Below, one piece after another: positions 28,491 through 37,462 of a stretch of DNA of 64,000 bases. The stretch comes from Clostridiales bacterium (GTDB lineage: Bacteria; Bacillota; Clostridia; Oscillospirales; Oscillospiraceae). The stretch is from positions 1 to 64,000 of the forward strand of contig JAAVHX010000043.1 of assembly GCA_014799475.1 (NCBI GenBank). Reading direction: 5' to 3'. Under the pieces are notes generated by a model. The model had not been told where the DNA came from. It worked only from the letters and a program-made list of their open reading frames with translations, and ran no database searches. The position numbers were made by a program, and so were the translations under genes. How positions within the stretch are numbered: position 1 is the first letter of the stretch; every line of letters starts with the position of its first letter.

Positions 28491-28507
28491 ATTAGGGGGA
28501 GATCAAT

Positions 28508-29305
28508 ATGGACTTCAACGACGTCTATCAGATAAAAGATGAGATCGAACAGATTCAGAAAACCTATGAGCTGTTTGACGAGGACAGCCGCCTGAACAGC
28601 TCAAAGGCCGCGCGGGTGGAGTTTTTGACCACGACCCGGTACATTGAGCGCTATTTGAAGCCTGGCTCCAGTATTCTGGACATAGGGGCCGGAGCGGGGG
28701 AATACAGCCTTTATTTTGCGAGAAAGGGATACAAGGTGCGCGCGCTGGAGCTGGCGGATAACAACATCAGGGCGTTCCGCAAAAAGGTCAGGCCGGAGGA
28801 CGAGATCGAGCTTGTGCAGGGGAACGCAGTGGATTTAAGTCGGTATGAGGACGAGAGTTTTGACGCTGTTTTTCTGTTTGGGCCGCTGTACCATCTGCAC
28901 AAAGAGGAGGATAAGCTGCGGTGCATCACGGAGGCCAAGCGCGTCTGCAAGCCCGGCGGCAAGCTCTTTTTTGCCTTCATTTCCAATGATATGGTCATCT
29001 TGACCGAGTTTTCCTACCGCCGCAGCTATTTTGCGGATGGCGACTATGATAAGGATACCTTTAAGCTGGACGACTTCCCGTTTGTATTCCACACGGTGGA
29101 CGAGTGCCGCGGGCTGCTCCGGGACGGCGGCGTCCACATCCTCCATGAGGTGGCGGCTGACGGCGTCAGCGAGCTGATGGCGGATCGGATCAACGCCATG
29201 GATGACGAGAGCTACGCCCAATATCTGAGATACCACGCGTACATCTGCGAAAAGCCGGAGCTGCTGGGCATGACCAACCATCTGCTATTTGTGGGAGAAA
29301 AGTAA
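28508..29305 (+). CDS. Class I SAM-dependent methyltransferase
   Basis: SILDIGAGAGEYSLYFARKGYKV motif I; AVFLFGPLYHL. Confidence 0.9.
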   Translation: MDFNDVYQIKDEIEQIQKTYELFDEDSRLNSSKAARVEFLTTTRYIERYLKPGSSILDIGAGAGEYSLYFARKGYKVRALELADNNIRAFRKKVRPEDEIELVQGNAVDLSRYEDESFDAVFLFGPLYHLHKEEDKLRCITEAKRVCKPGGKLFFAFISNDMVILTEFSYRRSYFADGDYDKDTFKLDDFPFVFHTVDECRGLLRDGGVHILHEVAADGVSELMADRINAMDDESYAQYLRYHAYICEKPELLGMTNHLLFVGEK

Positions 29306-29342
29306 CCTCAACTGGTATTTGCCAACGGAACGAGGTGAGAAT

Positions 29343-30050
29343 ATGAAGATAATATGCGCCTGGGAGCACAATGGGGACGACACGCTGCTGCACGCGGTCA
29401 ACTGTGTGGGAGCCTATGCCCGGGGGGCAAACAGGGGACAGGCGCTGGAGAAACTGCCGAAGGAGATCATGTCCTACCTGCGCTGGAGTGGGGAGCCGGT
29501 TCCCGAGCGCGTTGAAATTGAGGTTGTCCAGGAAAAGGCCAGTAATCTTCAGATCGCGGATGCTGATTCGGACATCCTGTTCGAGGAGGAGTGTGCGCCG
29601 CTGTCAGAGGAGGCATATTTGAGGCTGAAGGCGCTGGCGCTGAAATCCGCCGAGGATTTTCACGCGCTGTACGCCTCCATTCCAGATAAAAATGCCAGCT
29701 GTCTGCCGGAGCGGAACACCTTTTACGGTGCTGTCCCCCGGACGGCCCAGGAGATGTATGAGCATACCAAAAACGTGAATTCCTATTATTTCGGCGAGAT
29801 CGGTGTGGACGTGGACAACGCCGGCACCATCCTGGAATGCCGCCGGAGGGGATTTGCGCTTCTGGAGCAGTCTGTCGGTTTTTTGCAGGCTCCTGCCGTT
29901 GTGGGCAGTTATGATGAGCTGTGGTCTGTCGGAAAGGTGCTGCGCCGCTTTATTTGGCATGACCGGATCCACGCCAAGGCGATGTATCGGATGGCGGTGC
30001 GCACCTTTGGAAAATATGCGCTCAGAAATCCCTTCCAATTTGATGAATGA
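29343..30050 (+). CDS. Hypothetical protein, possible DinB-like C-terminal domain
   Basis: ORF with RBS GAGGTG; C-terminal VLRRFIWHDRIHAKAMYRMA resembles DinB-type helical proteins. Confidence 0.5.
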   Translation: MKIICAWEHNGDDTLLHAVNCVGAYARGANRGQALEKLPKEIMSYLRWSGEPVPERVEIEVVQEKASNLQIADADSDILFEEECAPLSEEAYLRLKALALKSAEDFHALYASIPDKNASCLPERNTFYGAVPRTAQEMYEHTKNVNSYYFGEIGVDVDNAGTILECRRRGFALLEQSVGFLQAPAVVGSYDELWSVGKVLRRFIWHDRIHAKAMYRMAVRTFGKYALRNPFQFDE

Positions 30051-30137
30051 CGCTTCGGCTGGAGACCCGGGTCTTATATATCCGGGCCTTCGGTTTGCAT
30101 AAAATCCTGTCCCCGGACATACAGTATTCCAGACTGT

Positions 30138-31166
30138 GTGGACAAGGAGGGAATGCGTGTGGACGGGGCATCCAGGTACGTCGCGAGGAGCAGAGGAAGG
30201 GGATCCGCGCAGAGGGCAAGGCGGCGCCCTGCTCAGGGCAGCGGAGCGGAAGGGGATCGGCGCAGGCTCATTCAACTGGTGGTCAGCCTGGTCTTGTTCC
30301 TGCTGGTGTACATTGGCCGGGGCGTATTCCCCGCGCAGCTGGAGATGTGGAGAACCGCCGCGTCCGCCAATGTGGACTTTAAGGCGGTTTTCCAGCAGTT
30401 TGGCTCCGCCCTGTCCCAGGGGAAACCGCTGCAAGGGGCGTTGGAGGTGCTGTGTGTCGAGCTGCTGGGCGGTGAGGTACAGGAAGCGGAGCCGCCTCAC
30501 GCTCCTTCCTTAGAGCAAAGGCAGTCTGTGGTCATGCTGAGCCAGACTCCGGGCGGAGGATTGGCCTATTGGAATGAGCACGGCATATTTGCCGGGATCA
30601 GCGTTCCGCAAAATAGGGACGAGCCAACGGTCGATGAACCTGCTCCCAGTGAACCGGGACCCAGCGAGCCGGAGCCCAGTGAGCCCGTTGTGGTGACGGC
30701 GATGGCCCAGGAATACACCGACGACGGCGTAAAGCTGCCCAGGAATGTGAGCTTAGCGTTCTATGAGCTGGGGCTCAGCGAGACTGTGGTGCCTGTGTCC
30801 GGAACAGTGACCTCCGGCTTTGGCTATCGGGATCATCCGGCCAGCGGGGTCTACGAATTCCATCTTGCGCTGGATATTGGCGCGGAGGAGGGAACCGAAA
30901 TTGGGGCCTTTGCTGACGGTGTGGTGGAATATATCGGAACCAGCGACGAGTTCGGCAACTATTTAAAGATCAGCCATGACAACAATGTCAGTACCTTCTA
31001 TGCCCATTGCAGTAAGCTCTTGGTTCATAAGGGGGATCAGGTGACCTGTGGCCAGACCGTCGCGCTGGTGGGGCAGACGGGCAACGCCACCGGCCCCCAT
31101 CTTCATTTGACCATTGAAAAAGACAACATCCGTTTGGACCCGGCATACTATGTGGACTTGTCATGA
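30138..31166 (+). CDS. M23 (LytM) peptidase-domain protein, SpoIVFA-like by context
   Basis: Single TM, PSEP-rich linker, FHLALDIGA...GPHLHLTIE; immediately upstream of SpoIVFB-like gene. Confidence 0.75.
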   Translation: MDKEGMRVDGASRYVARSRGRGSAQRARRRPAQGSGAEGDRRRLIQLVVSLVLFLLVYIGRGVFPAQLEMWRTAASANVDFKAVFQQFGSALSQGKPLQGALEVLCVELLGGEVQEAEPPHAPSLEQRQSVVMLSQTPGGGLAYWNEHGIFAGISVPQNRDEPTVDEPAPSEPGPSEPEPSEPVVVTAMAQEYTDDGVKLPRNVSLAFYELGLSETVVPVSGTVTSGFGYRDHPASGVYEFHLALDIGAEEGTEIGAFADGVVEYIGTSDEFGNYLKISHDNNVSTFYAHCSKLLVHKGDQVTCGQTVALVGQTGNATGPHLHLTIEKDNIRLDPAYYVDLS

Positions 31167-31167
31167 G

Positions 31168-31740
31168 ATGCCGCGGGTGAAGATGAGCCCCGGCTTCCTG
31201 CTGATCCTGGGGCTGCTGTTCTGGCTGGATGAGGGGGTGGGACTGCTGCCCTGGGGGCTGCTGGCCTGCGCCCTCCATGAACTGGGACATATGGCCGCTG
31301 CCGCCCTCTTTGGAGGATATGTAACGGAAATATCCTTTACAGTTATAGGGGCGGAAATGCGTTTGAATTACGATGAGCCGCTGACCTATGGTCAGGACAG
31401 CTTCGTGGCGCTGGCAGGGCCGGCGGTCAATCTGCTGTTTGGGGCCATCGCCCTCGCCATGGGCTGGCAGCTCGTGGCGGCGCTCACACTGGTGGTGGGC
31501 GCGTTCAATCTGCTGCCTGTCCTGCCGCTGGACGGGGGACGGGTCATATACGGCCTGCTGGCCGGAAGGCTGGATCCGGACTGGGCGGAGCGGTTGATGA
31601 CGGCTTTGTCCGGCTGCCTGGTGGGCGCGCTGGTGGGGGTGGGTACGGTATGCGCGATCCACTACGCCAACGCGACCCTGCTTCTCACCGCCCTGTGGCT
31701 TCTGGCCGGTGTGCTGCGCCGCGGCGGGGAAGGGGCATAA
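31168..31740 (+). CDS. M50 site-2 protease, SpoIVFB-like
   Basis: ALHELGHMAAAALFGG and NLLPVLPLDGGRV motifs. Confidence 0.8.
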   Translation: MPRVKMSPGFLLILGLLFWLDEGVGLLPWGLLACALHELGHMAAAALFGGYVTEISFTVIGAEMRLNYDEPLTYGQDSFVALAGPAVNLLFGAIALAMGWQLVAALTLVVGAFNLLPVLPLDGGRVIYGLLAGRLDPDWAERLMTALSGCLVGALVGVGTVCAIHYANATLLLTALWLLAGVLRRGGEGA

Positions 31741-31876
31741 AATTTCCCCGGAAATTGAAAAAAGTTCTTGCAAATTTCCCGCGCTTGTGGTAGACTACCT
31801 AAGTCTGAAAAGGGCGGTCCTCTGCGCGGCCACGGGCTTGGACGCATGAACGCCTGAAAATAGGAGGAAAATACAA

Positions 31877-32218
31877 ATGGAACTGCTTAAGCAATTCAGC
31901 GAGAAGTACATGAAGGACGAGGTTCCTTCCGTCAGTGTGGGCGACACCGTCCGGGTCCACATCCGGGTCAAGGAGGGCAGCCGCGAGCGTATCCAGGTGT
32001 TCGAGGGCACCGTCATCGCCAAGAAGCACGGCGGTGTGGAGGAGAGCTTCACCGTGCGCCGCATCTCTTACGGTGTTGGTGTGGAGAAGGTGTTCCCCCT
32101 GCACGCCCCCACCATTGAGAAGGTCGAGACCGTCCGCCGGGGCAAAGTCCGCCGGGCTAAGCTGTACTACCTGCGTGACCGCGTGGGCAAGGCTGCTAAG
32201 GTCAAAGAGGATCTGTAA
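31877..32218 (+). CDS. rplS: 50S ribosomal protein L19
   Basis: [38 protein letters not shown]. Confidence 0.97.
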   Translation: MELLKQFSEKYMKDEVPSVSVGDTVRVHIRVKEGSRERIQVFEGTVIAKKHGGVEESFTVRRISYGVGVEKVFPLHAPTIEKVETVRRGKVRRAKLYYLRDRVGKAAKVKEDL

Positions 32219-32227
32219 GAAGCGCAA

Positions 32228-32260
32228 TAAAAAAGGAGCGGGTGACCGCTCCTTTTTTAT
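32228..32260. terminator. Terminator after rplS
   Basis: AAAAAAGGAGCGG..CCGCTCCTTTTTTA. Confidence 0.8.
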
Positions 32261-32360
32261 TGCAAACCGGAGAAAAGGTGGACGAGTTCTGCTTTCTGTG
32301 GTAAAATAATATCGTTTCAGTGGAAAACTGGGCAGAGTTATTAAAAGGGAGGACGGCCCA

Positions 32361-33212
32361 ATGAATATCCAGTGGTATCCCGGACATATGACCAGGACCA
32401 GGCGGCAGATGGAAGAGGATGTAAAGCTGGTGGATCTGGTGGCCGAGGTGGTGGATGCCCGCATCCCCATATCCAGCCGCAATCCAGACATTGACGCCAT
32501 TGTGGGGGATCGGCCCCGGCTGATCGTGTTCAACCGGGCGGATCAGGCGGATCCCGCCATGACGGCCCGCTGGATCGCTTGGTTCAAAGCAAAGGGCTAT
32601 GGTGTGCTGGAGACAGACGCCAAGAGTGGCAAGGGAGTGGGGCAGTTCTCTGCCGCCGCGAAGAGCGTTTTAAAGGACAAGCTGGCAGCGTGGAAGGCCA
32701 AAGGCCAGGTAGGCCGCCCCATCCGGGCCATGGTGGTGGGGGTGCCCAACGTGGGCAAGTCCACGTTTATCAATAAGGTGGCAAAGCGCAAATCCGCCAA
32801 GGCCAGCGACCGCCCGGGCGTCACCCGGGGCAAGCAGTGGGTGGGCGTGGACAGCGGCCTGGAGCTGCTGGACACGCCGGGCATCCTGTGGCCCAAATTT
32901 GAGGATGAAATCACTGGCCTTCATCTGGCGTTTACCGGGGCGGTGAAGGACGAGATAACGGACATGGAGGCTTTGGCCTGCGCTTTACTGGAGCTGCTGC
33001 GGGATCGCTACCCCAAGGCGCTGCGAGAGCGGTATAAGCTGGCGGAATTAGACGGGCTCCAGGGCTGGGAGCTTCTGGAGCAGGGCGCCCGGAAACGGGG
33101 GATGCTGATTTCCGGCGGTGAGGCGGATACGGAGCGGATGGCAAAGGTGCTTTTAGATGAGTTCCGAGGTGGAAAGCTTGGACGCTTTACACTGGAAGCG
33201 CCGGAAGATTGA
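32361..33212 (+). CDS. rbgA: Ribosome biogenesis GTPase (YlqF/RbgA)
   Basis: IQWYPGHMTRTRRQMEEDVKLVDLVAEVVDARIP; circularly permuted GTPase motifs. Confidence 0.94.
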   Translation: MNIQWYPGHMTRTRRQMEEDVKLVDLVAEVVDARIPISSRNPDIDAIVGDRPRLIVFNRADQADPAMTARWIAWFKAKGYGVLETDAKSGKGVGQFSAAAKSVLKDKLAAWKAKGQVGRPIRAMVVGVPNVGKSTFINKVAKRKSAKASDRPGVTRGKQWVGVDSGLELLDTPGILWPKFEDEITGLHLAFTGAVKDEITDMEALACALLELLRDRYPKALRERYKLAELDGLQGWELLEQGARKRGMLISGGEADTERMAKVLLDEFRGGKLGRFTLEAPED

Positions 33213-33234
33213 TGGTGGAAAGGGGAGAGGCGTC

Positions 33235-33840
33235 ATGCCCAGCTGGGAGCTGGAGCGCGCGGCCATGGCACAGGGCTGGGGCGCTGTGTGCGGATGCGAT
33301 GAGGCGGGCGTTGGGCCGTTGGCCGGACGGGTATATGCGGCGGCGGTCATCCTGCCCGAGGGGTTGGAGCTCCCCTATCTTAACGACTCCAAGCAGGTGA
33401 CGGAAAAGCGCCGGGAGGTGCTGTTTGACCAAATTATCACCCAGGCGACAGCCTGGGCGGTTACCTGGGTAGAACCGGAGGAGATCGACAAGATCGACAT
33501 CCTGAACAGCCGGATCAAGGCTATGCAGCAGGCCATCGACGCGCTGGCCCCCAAAGCGGATTACGCCCTGATTGACGGCAACCGGGATCATGGCAGCAAA
33601 TGTGCCATTGCGATTGACCACAAACTCGTTGTAAAGGGAGATAGCTTGTCGGTTTCTATCGCCGCGGCGTCCATTTTGGCCAAAGTCAGCCGGGATCGGT
33701 ACATGGGGGAGATGGCGGCGCTCTACCCCCAATATGAGTTTGAGCGCCACAAGGGTTATCCCACCCGGCGCCACTATGAGCTGCTGCGGAAATTTGGGCC
33801 GTGCCCCATTCACCGCCGCACCTTTCTGAAAAATCTGTGA
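33235..33840 (+). CDS. rnhB: Ribonuclease HII
   Basis: CGCDEAGVGPLAGRVYAAAVIL; start uncertain. Confidence 0.94.
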   Translation: MPSWELERAAMAQGWGAVCGCDEAGVGPLAGRVYAAAVILPEGLELPYLNDSKQVTEKRREVLFDQIITQATAWAVTWVEPEEIDKIDILNSRIKAMQQAIDALAPKADYALIDGNRDHGSKCAIAIDHKLVVKGDSLSVSIAAASILAKVSRDRYMGEMAALYPQYEFERHKGYPTRRHYELLRKFGPCPIHRRTFLKNL

Positions 33841-34208
33841 GCGGCGGCGGGCAGGCCCGTTTGCTGGGCCAGTGGGGCGAGGAGCGGGTGACGGAGAAAC
33901 TGCGGCGCGAGGGCTGGACGATCGTGGCGCGCAACTTCCGCTGCCGCATGGGTGAGCTGGATATTGTGGCAAAAAATGAACGATATCTGGCTTTTGTGGA
34001 GGTCAAACTGCGGAAAAACGATCAATTTGGATCCGCTTGCGAGGCGGTTACTTTGGCCAAACAGCGTAAGCTGCGCGCCGCCGCCCAGTTTTACTTAATG
34101 GGTCATCCCACAGAGCTTCAGCCCCGGTTTGATGTGGCGGAGGTATACGCGCCTCAGGGTATTCACACGGAAGGGCCGGACATATATTATATAGAGAACG
34201 CTTTTTAA
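33801..34208 (+). CDS. YraN family (UPF0102) nuclease-like protein
   Basis: GQWGEERVTEKLRREGWTIVARNFRCRMGELDIVAKNERYLAFVEVK; start uncertain. Confidence 0.85.
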   Translation: MPHSPPHLSEKSVSGGGQARLLGQWGEERVTEKLRREGWTIVARNFRCRMGELDIVAKNERYLAFVEVKLRKNDQFGSACEAVTLAKQRKLRAAAQFYLMGHPTELQPRFDVAEVYAPQGIHTEGPDIYYIENAF

Positions 34209-34221
34209 TGGGGTGACGGCC

Positions 34222-35166
34222 ATGAAGCCTATTTCAGTTTTTGACGCCCACTGCGATACCATCTCCCGCTGCTGGCGTGAGTATGAGGGCCTGGGGCACA
34301 ACTCCGGGATGATTTCGCTGGAGCGGACGGCGTGCTTTGCCCGGTACTGCCAGTTTTTTGCCCTGTGGACCGCGGACGGCTTTACCGGTTATCCGTTGGG
34401 AAATGATTCGGTGGAACGGGCTTATCACGCGCTCTTGCGCTGTTTTAAGCACCAAATGGCCTGCAACGCGGACAAGATCGTCCAGTGCCGCACGGCCCGG
34501 GATGTGGAGCGGGCCCATTGCCAAGGGAAAGCCGCCGCATTCCTGACTGTGGAGGGCGCGGAGCTGCTGGGCTGTGACCCGCAAAGGTTGGACCAGGCGG
34601 AGGCGGAGGGCGTAGTGGCTATCAACCTGACTTGGAACCATGCCAACGTCTTGTCCGGGTCTCATTGCGACCAGCCCCACAGAGGATTGTCCGCCGCTGG
34701 ACGGCAGTTTGTGGAAAAAATGGAAGAGCTGCATATCCTGGCAGACGTGTCCCACCTGTCCGAGGCTGGGTTCTGGGATGTGGTCGAAATGGCCCGGCGG
34801 CCTATCATTGCCAGCCACTCCAATGCAAAATCTGTGCGGGATCACACAAGGAACTTGACGGATGGGCAAATAAATGCGATAATAAAAAATCAAGGCGTGA
34901 TCGGTCTCAATTTCTATCGGGACTTCGTGGGCGGCAGCCGGGATCTGGATATGGTTCGGGCCCACCTGGATCACATCCTCGAGCTGGGCGGCGCGGCCTG
35001 CGTGGCCCTGGGGGGCGACTGGGATGGCTGCGACACCATCGACGCCCTGCCGTCCATTGACAAGCTGAGCTGCTTTTATGAGTATCTGCTGTGCCACGGT
35101 TATGATGAAACAGTCGTGCGCGACTTGTTTTATAACAATTTAATGAGAGTAGTGAGTCAACGATGA
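34222..35166 (+). CDS. Membrane dipeptidase family M19
   Basis: FDAHCDTISR...LTWNHANVLSGS...VSHLSEAGFWDV...ALGGDWDG. Confidence 0.92.
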   Translation: MKPISVFDAHCDTISRCWREYEGLGHNSGMISLERTACFARYCQFFALWTADGFTGYPLGNDSVERAYHALLRCFKHQMACNADKIVQCRTARDVERAHCQGKAAAFLTVEGAELLGCDPQRLDQAEAEGVVAINLTWNHANVLSGSHCDQPHRGLSAAGRQFVEKMEELHILADVSHLSEAGFWDVVEMARRPIIASHSNAKSVRDHTRNLTDGQINAIIKNQGVIGLNFYRDFVGGSRDLDMVRAHLDHILELGGAACVALGGDWDGCDTIDALPSIDKLSCFYEYLLCHGYDETVVRDLFYNNLMRVVSQR

Positions 35167-36650
35167 ATTATTTGAGCACGAGAAATAAAGACCTGCGTAT
35201 GAACGCGCCCCAGGCGATCGCCAAAGGGCTGGCGCCGGACGGCGGCCTGATGACTCCGGCGGTGCTGCCCAGGCTGCCCGCGTCCGCCGTGGAGACCATG
35301 AAGGAGATGTCCTACCAGCAGCGGGTGGTGTACATCATGAACAGCTTTTTGGAGGGCTTCTCTGGCTCGGAGCTCACCGCCTATGCGGCTGAGGCCTATG
35401 GGGGCGGCAGGTTTTCCCATGAGGATGTGGCGCCCGTCCGCAAGCTGGATGACAACACCTATTGCCTGGAGCTGTGGCATGGGCCCACCTGCGCCTTCAA
35501 GGATATGGCGCTTCAGATCCTGCCCCATCTGCTCACCGCGTCCCTGGAGAAGAACGACGAGAAAAAGACGGTGTGCATCCTGGTGGCCACCTCCGGCGAC
35601 ACGGGCAAGGCCGCTCTGGAGGGGTTCCGCAACGTGGATAAGACCAAGATCCTTGTGTTTTATCCCAAGGACGGCGTGTCCGAGATCCAGGAGCTGCAGA
35701 TGGTCACCCAAGAGGGAGGCAACGTGGGCGTGTGCTCCGTTGTGGGCAATTTCGATGACGCACAGTCCGGGGTCAAGAAGCTGTTTGCCGACGAGGAGCT
35801 GGCCGAGACGTTGGCGGAGCGGGGCTATTTCCTGTCCTCCGCCAACTCGATCAACTGGGGCCGGGTGCTGCCGCAGATCGTGTACTACGCCTCCGCTTAC
35901 TGTGATCTGCTGAAGGCCGAAGCCATTACCAAGGGTCAGGCCATCAATGTGTGCGTACCCACCGGCAATTTCGGCAATATCCTGGCGGCATACTACGCCA
36001 AGGCCATGGGTATCCCAATTAACAAGCTGATCTGCGCCTCCAACCAGAACAACGTACTCACCGATTTCATCCATACCGGCTCCTATGACCGCAACCGCAC
36101 CTTCTATAATACCATCTCGCCCTCGATGGACATCCTCATCTCCAGCAACCTGGAGCGGATGCTCTTCGAACTGTCCGGCCGGGACGATAAGCTGGTGCGG
36201 GAGTATATGTCCCAGTTGGCTGAGTATGGCAGCTACCGGGTGGACAGCTCCATCCGTACCAAGCTTAAGCGGCTGTTCAGCGCCGGCTGCTGCGATGACC
36301 AGCAGACCCAGGCCATGATCGCAAAAATGTGGAACGAGCGGAACTACCTCATCGATCCCCACACCGCCGTAGCGTTCCATGTGCTGGAAGAGTACCGGGA
36401 GGAGAGCGGGGACGACACAGTGACGGTGGTGGTATCCACTGCCAGCCCCTTCAAGTTCTGCGACAGCGTGCTGGACGCTCTGGGCGTGAAGGAGCACAAG
36501 TCCGGGTTGGAGATCCTGGATCAGCTCACCGAAGTGACCGGCGTACCTACCCCGGCGCCCCTGGCGAGGCTCAAGAAGCGCCGCCGCCGCTTTGACGACA
36601 CAGTGGACAAGGACGCCATGAAGGGCTGTGTGCTGGACTTTCTGAAGTAA
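35163..36650 (+). CDS. thrC: Threonine synthase
   Basis: LWHGPTCAFKDMALQILPHLL...VATSGDTGKAALEGF. Confidence 0.95.
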   Translation: MNYLSTRNKDLRMNAPQAIAKGLAPDGGLMTPAVLPRLPASAVETMKEMSYQQRVVYIMNSFLEGFSGSELTAYAAEAYGGGRFSHEDVAPVRKLDDNTYCLELWHGPTCAFKDMALQILPHLLTASLEKNDEKKTVCILVATSGDTGKAALEGFRNVDKTKILVFYPKDGVSEIQELQMVTQEGGNVGVCSVVGNFDDAQSGVKKLFADEELAETLAERGYFLSSANSINWGRVLPQIVYYASAYCDLLKAEAITKGQAINVCVPTGNFGNILAAYYAKAMGIPINKLICASNQNNVLTDFIHTGSYDRNRTFYNTISPSMDILISSNLERMLFELSGRDDKLVREYMSQLAEYGSYRVDSSIRTKLKRLFSAGCCDDQQTQAMIAKMWNERNYLIDPHTAVAFHVLEEYREESGDDTVTVVVSTASPFKFCDSVLDALGVKEHKSGLEILDQLTEVTGVPTPAPLARLKKRRRRFDDTVDKDAMKGCVLDFLK

Positions 36651-36661
36651 GAGGTGATGGG

Positions 36662-37351
36662 ATGGCTCTCTATGCCATCGGCGATACCCACCTTTCCCTG
36701 GGCGCGGACAAGCCCATGGACGTGTTCGGCGGCGGCTGGGACGGCTATGTGGACAAGCTCAGGGAGGGCTTTGCCCCAGTGGATGACAATGACACAGTGG
36801 TGCTGTGCGGCGACCTGTCTTGGGGTATGAGCCTGGAGGAGGCACGGGACGATTTCGCGTTCCTCGACCATGAGCTGCCGGGGGAGAAGTGGCTGCTCAA
36901 GGGCAATCACGACTACTGGTGGAACACCGCCGCCAAGATGAACGCCTTTTTCCAGGCCAACGGATTTGACCGCCTCCACATCCTGCACAACAACTGCGCC
37001 TTCTATGGGGACACGGCGCTGTGCGGCACCCGGGGATGGTTTTTTGAGGAAAATGGCGCGCCCCAGTGGGAAAAGGTGTTCAAACGGGAGCTGATCCGGC
37101 TGGAGGCATCGCTGAAGGCGGCGGGGGAGAGGGAAAAGCTGTGCTTTCTCCATTATCCGCCCCTGTACCGAGGCTACCGCTGCCAGGAGATCATCGATCT
37201 GCTGGAGCAGTACCGCGTCACCGTCTGCTGCTATGGCCATCTCCACGGGCCCAGCCACCGGCTGGCCATCGAGGGAATGCAGGGATCGGTGGACTACCGC
37301 CTGGTGTCCGCGGACTATGTCGGATTTCGTCCAAAAAAAATTTTGGATTAA
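36662..37351 (+). CDS. Metallophosphoesterase
   Basis: AIGDTHLSLG, LCGDLSWG, KGNHDYWW, GHLHG. Confidence 0.9.
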   Translation: MALYAIGDTHLSLGADKPMDVFGGGWDGYVDKLREGFAPVDDNDTVVLCGDLSWGMSLEEARDDFAFLDHELPGEKWLLKGNHDYWWNTAAKMNAFFQANGFDRLHILHNNCAFYGDTALCGTRGWFFEENGAPQWEKVFKRELIRLEASLKAAGEREKLCFLHYPPLYRGYRCQEIIDLLEQYRVTVCCYGHLHGPSHRLAIEGMQGSVDYRLVSADYVGFRPKKILD

Positions 37352-37462
37352 GCAAAAAAACAGTGGAAATCTCCGCGCCTATCTGATAGAATAGGTTGGA
37401 TTATTTAGAAAGAAGGCCCAGCAAGTCTATCCTGAGGCGGGCCAAGCTTGGAGGAACACACC

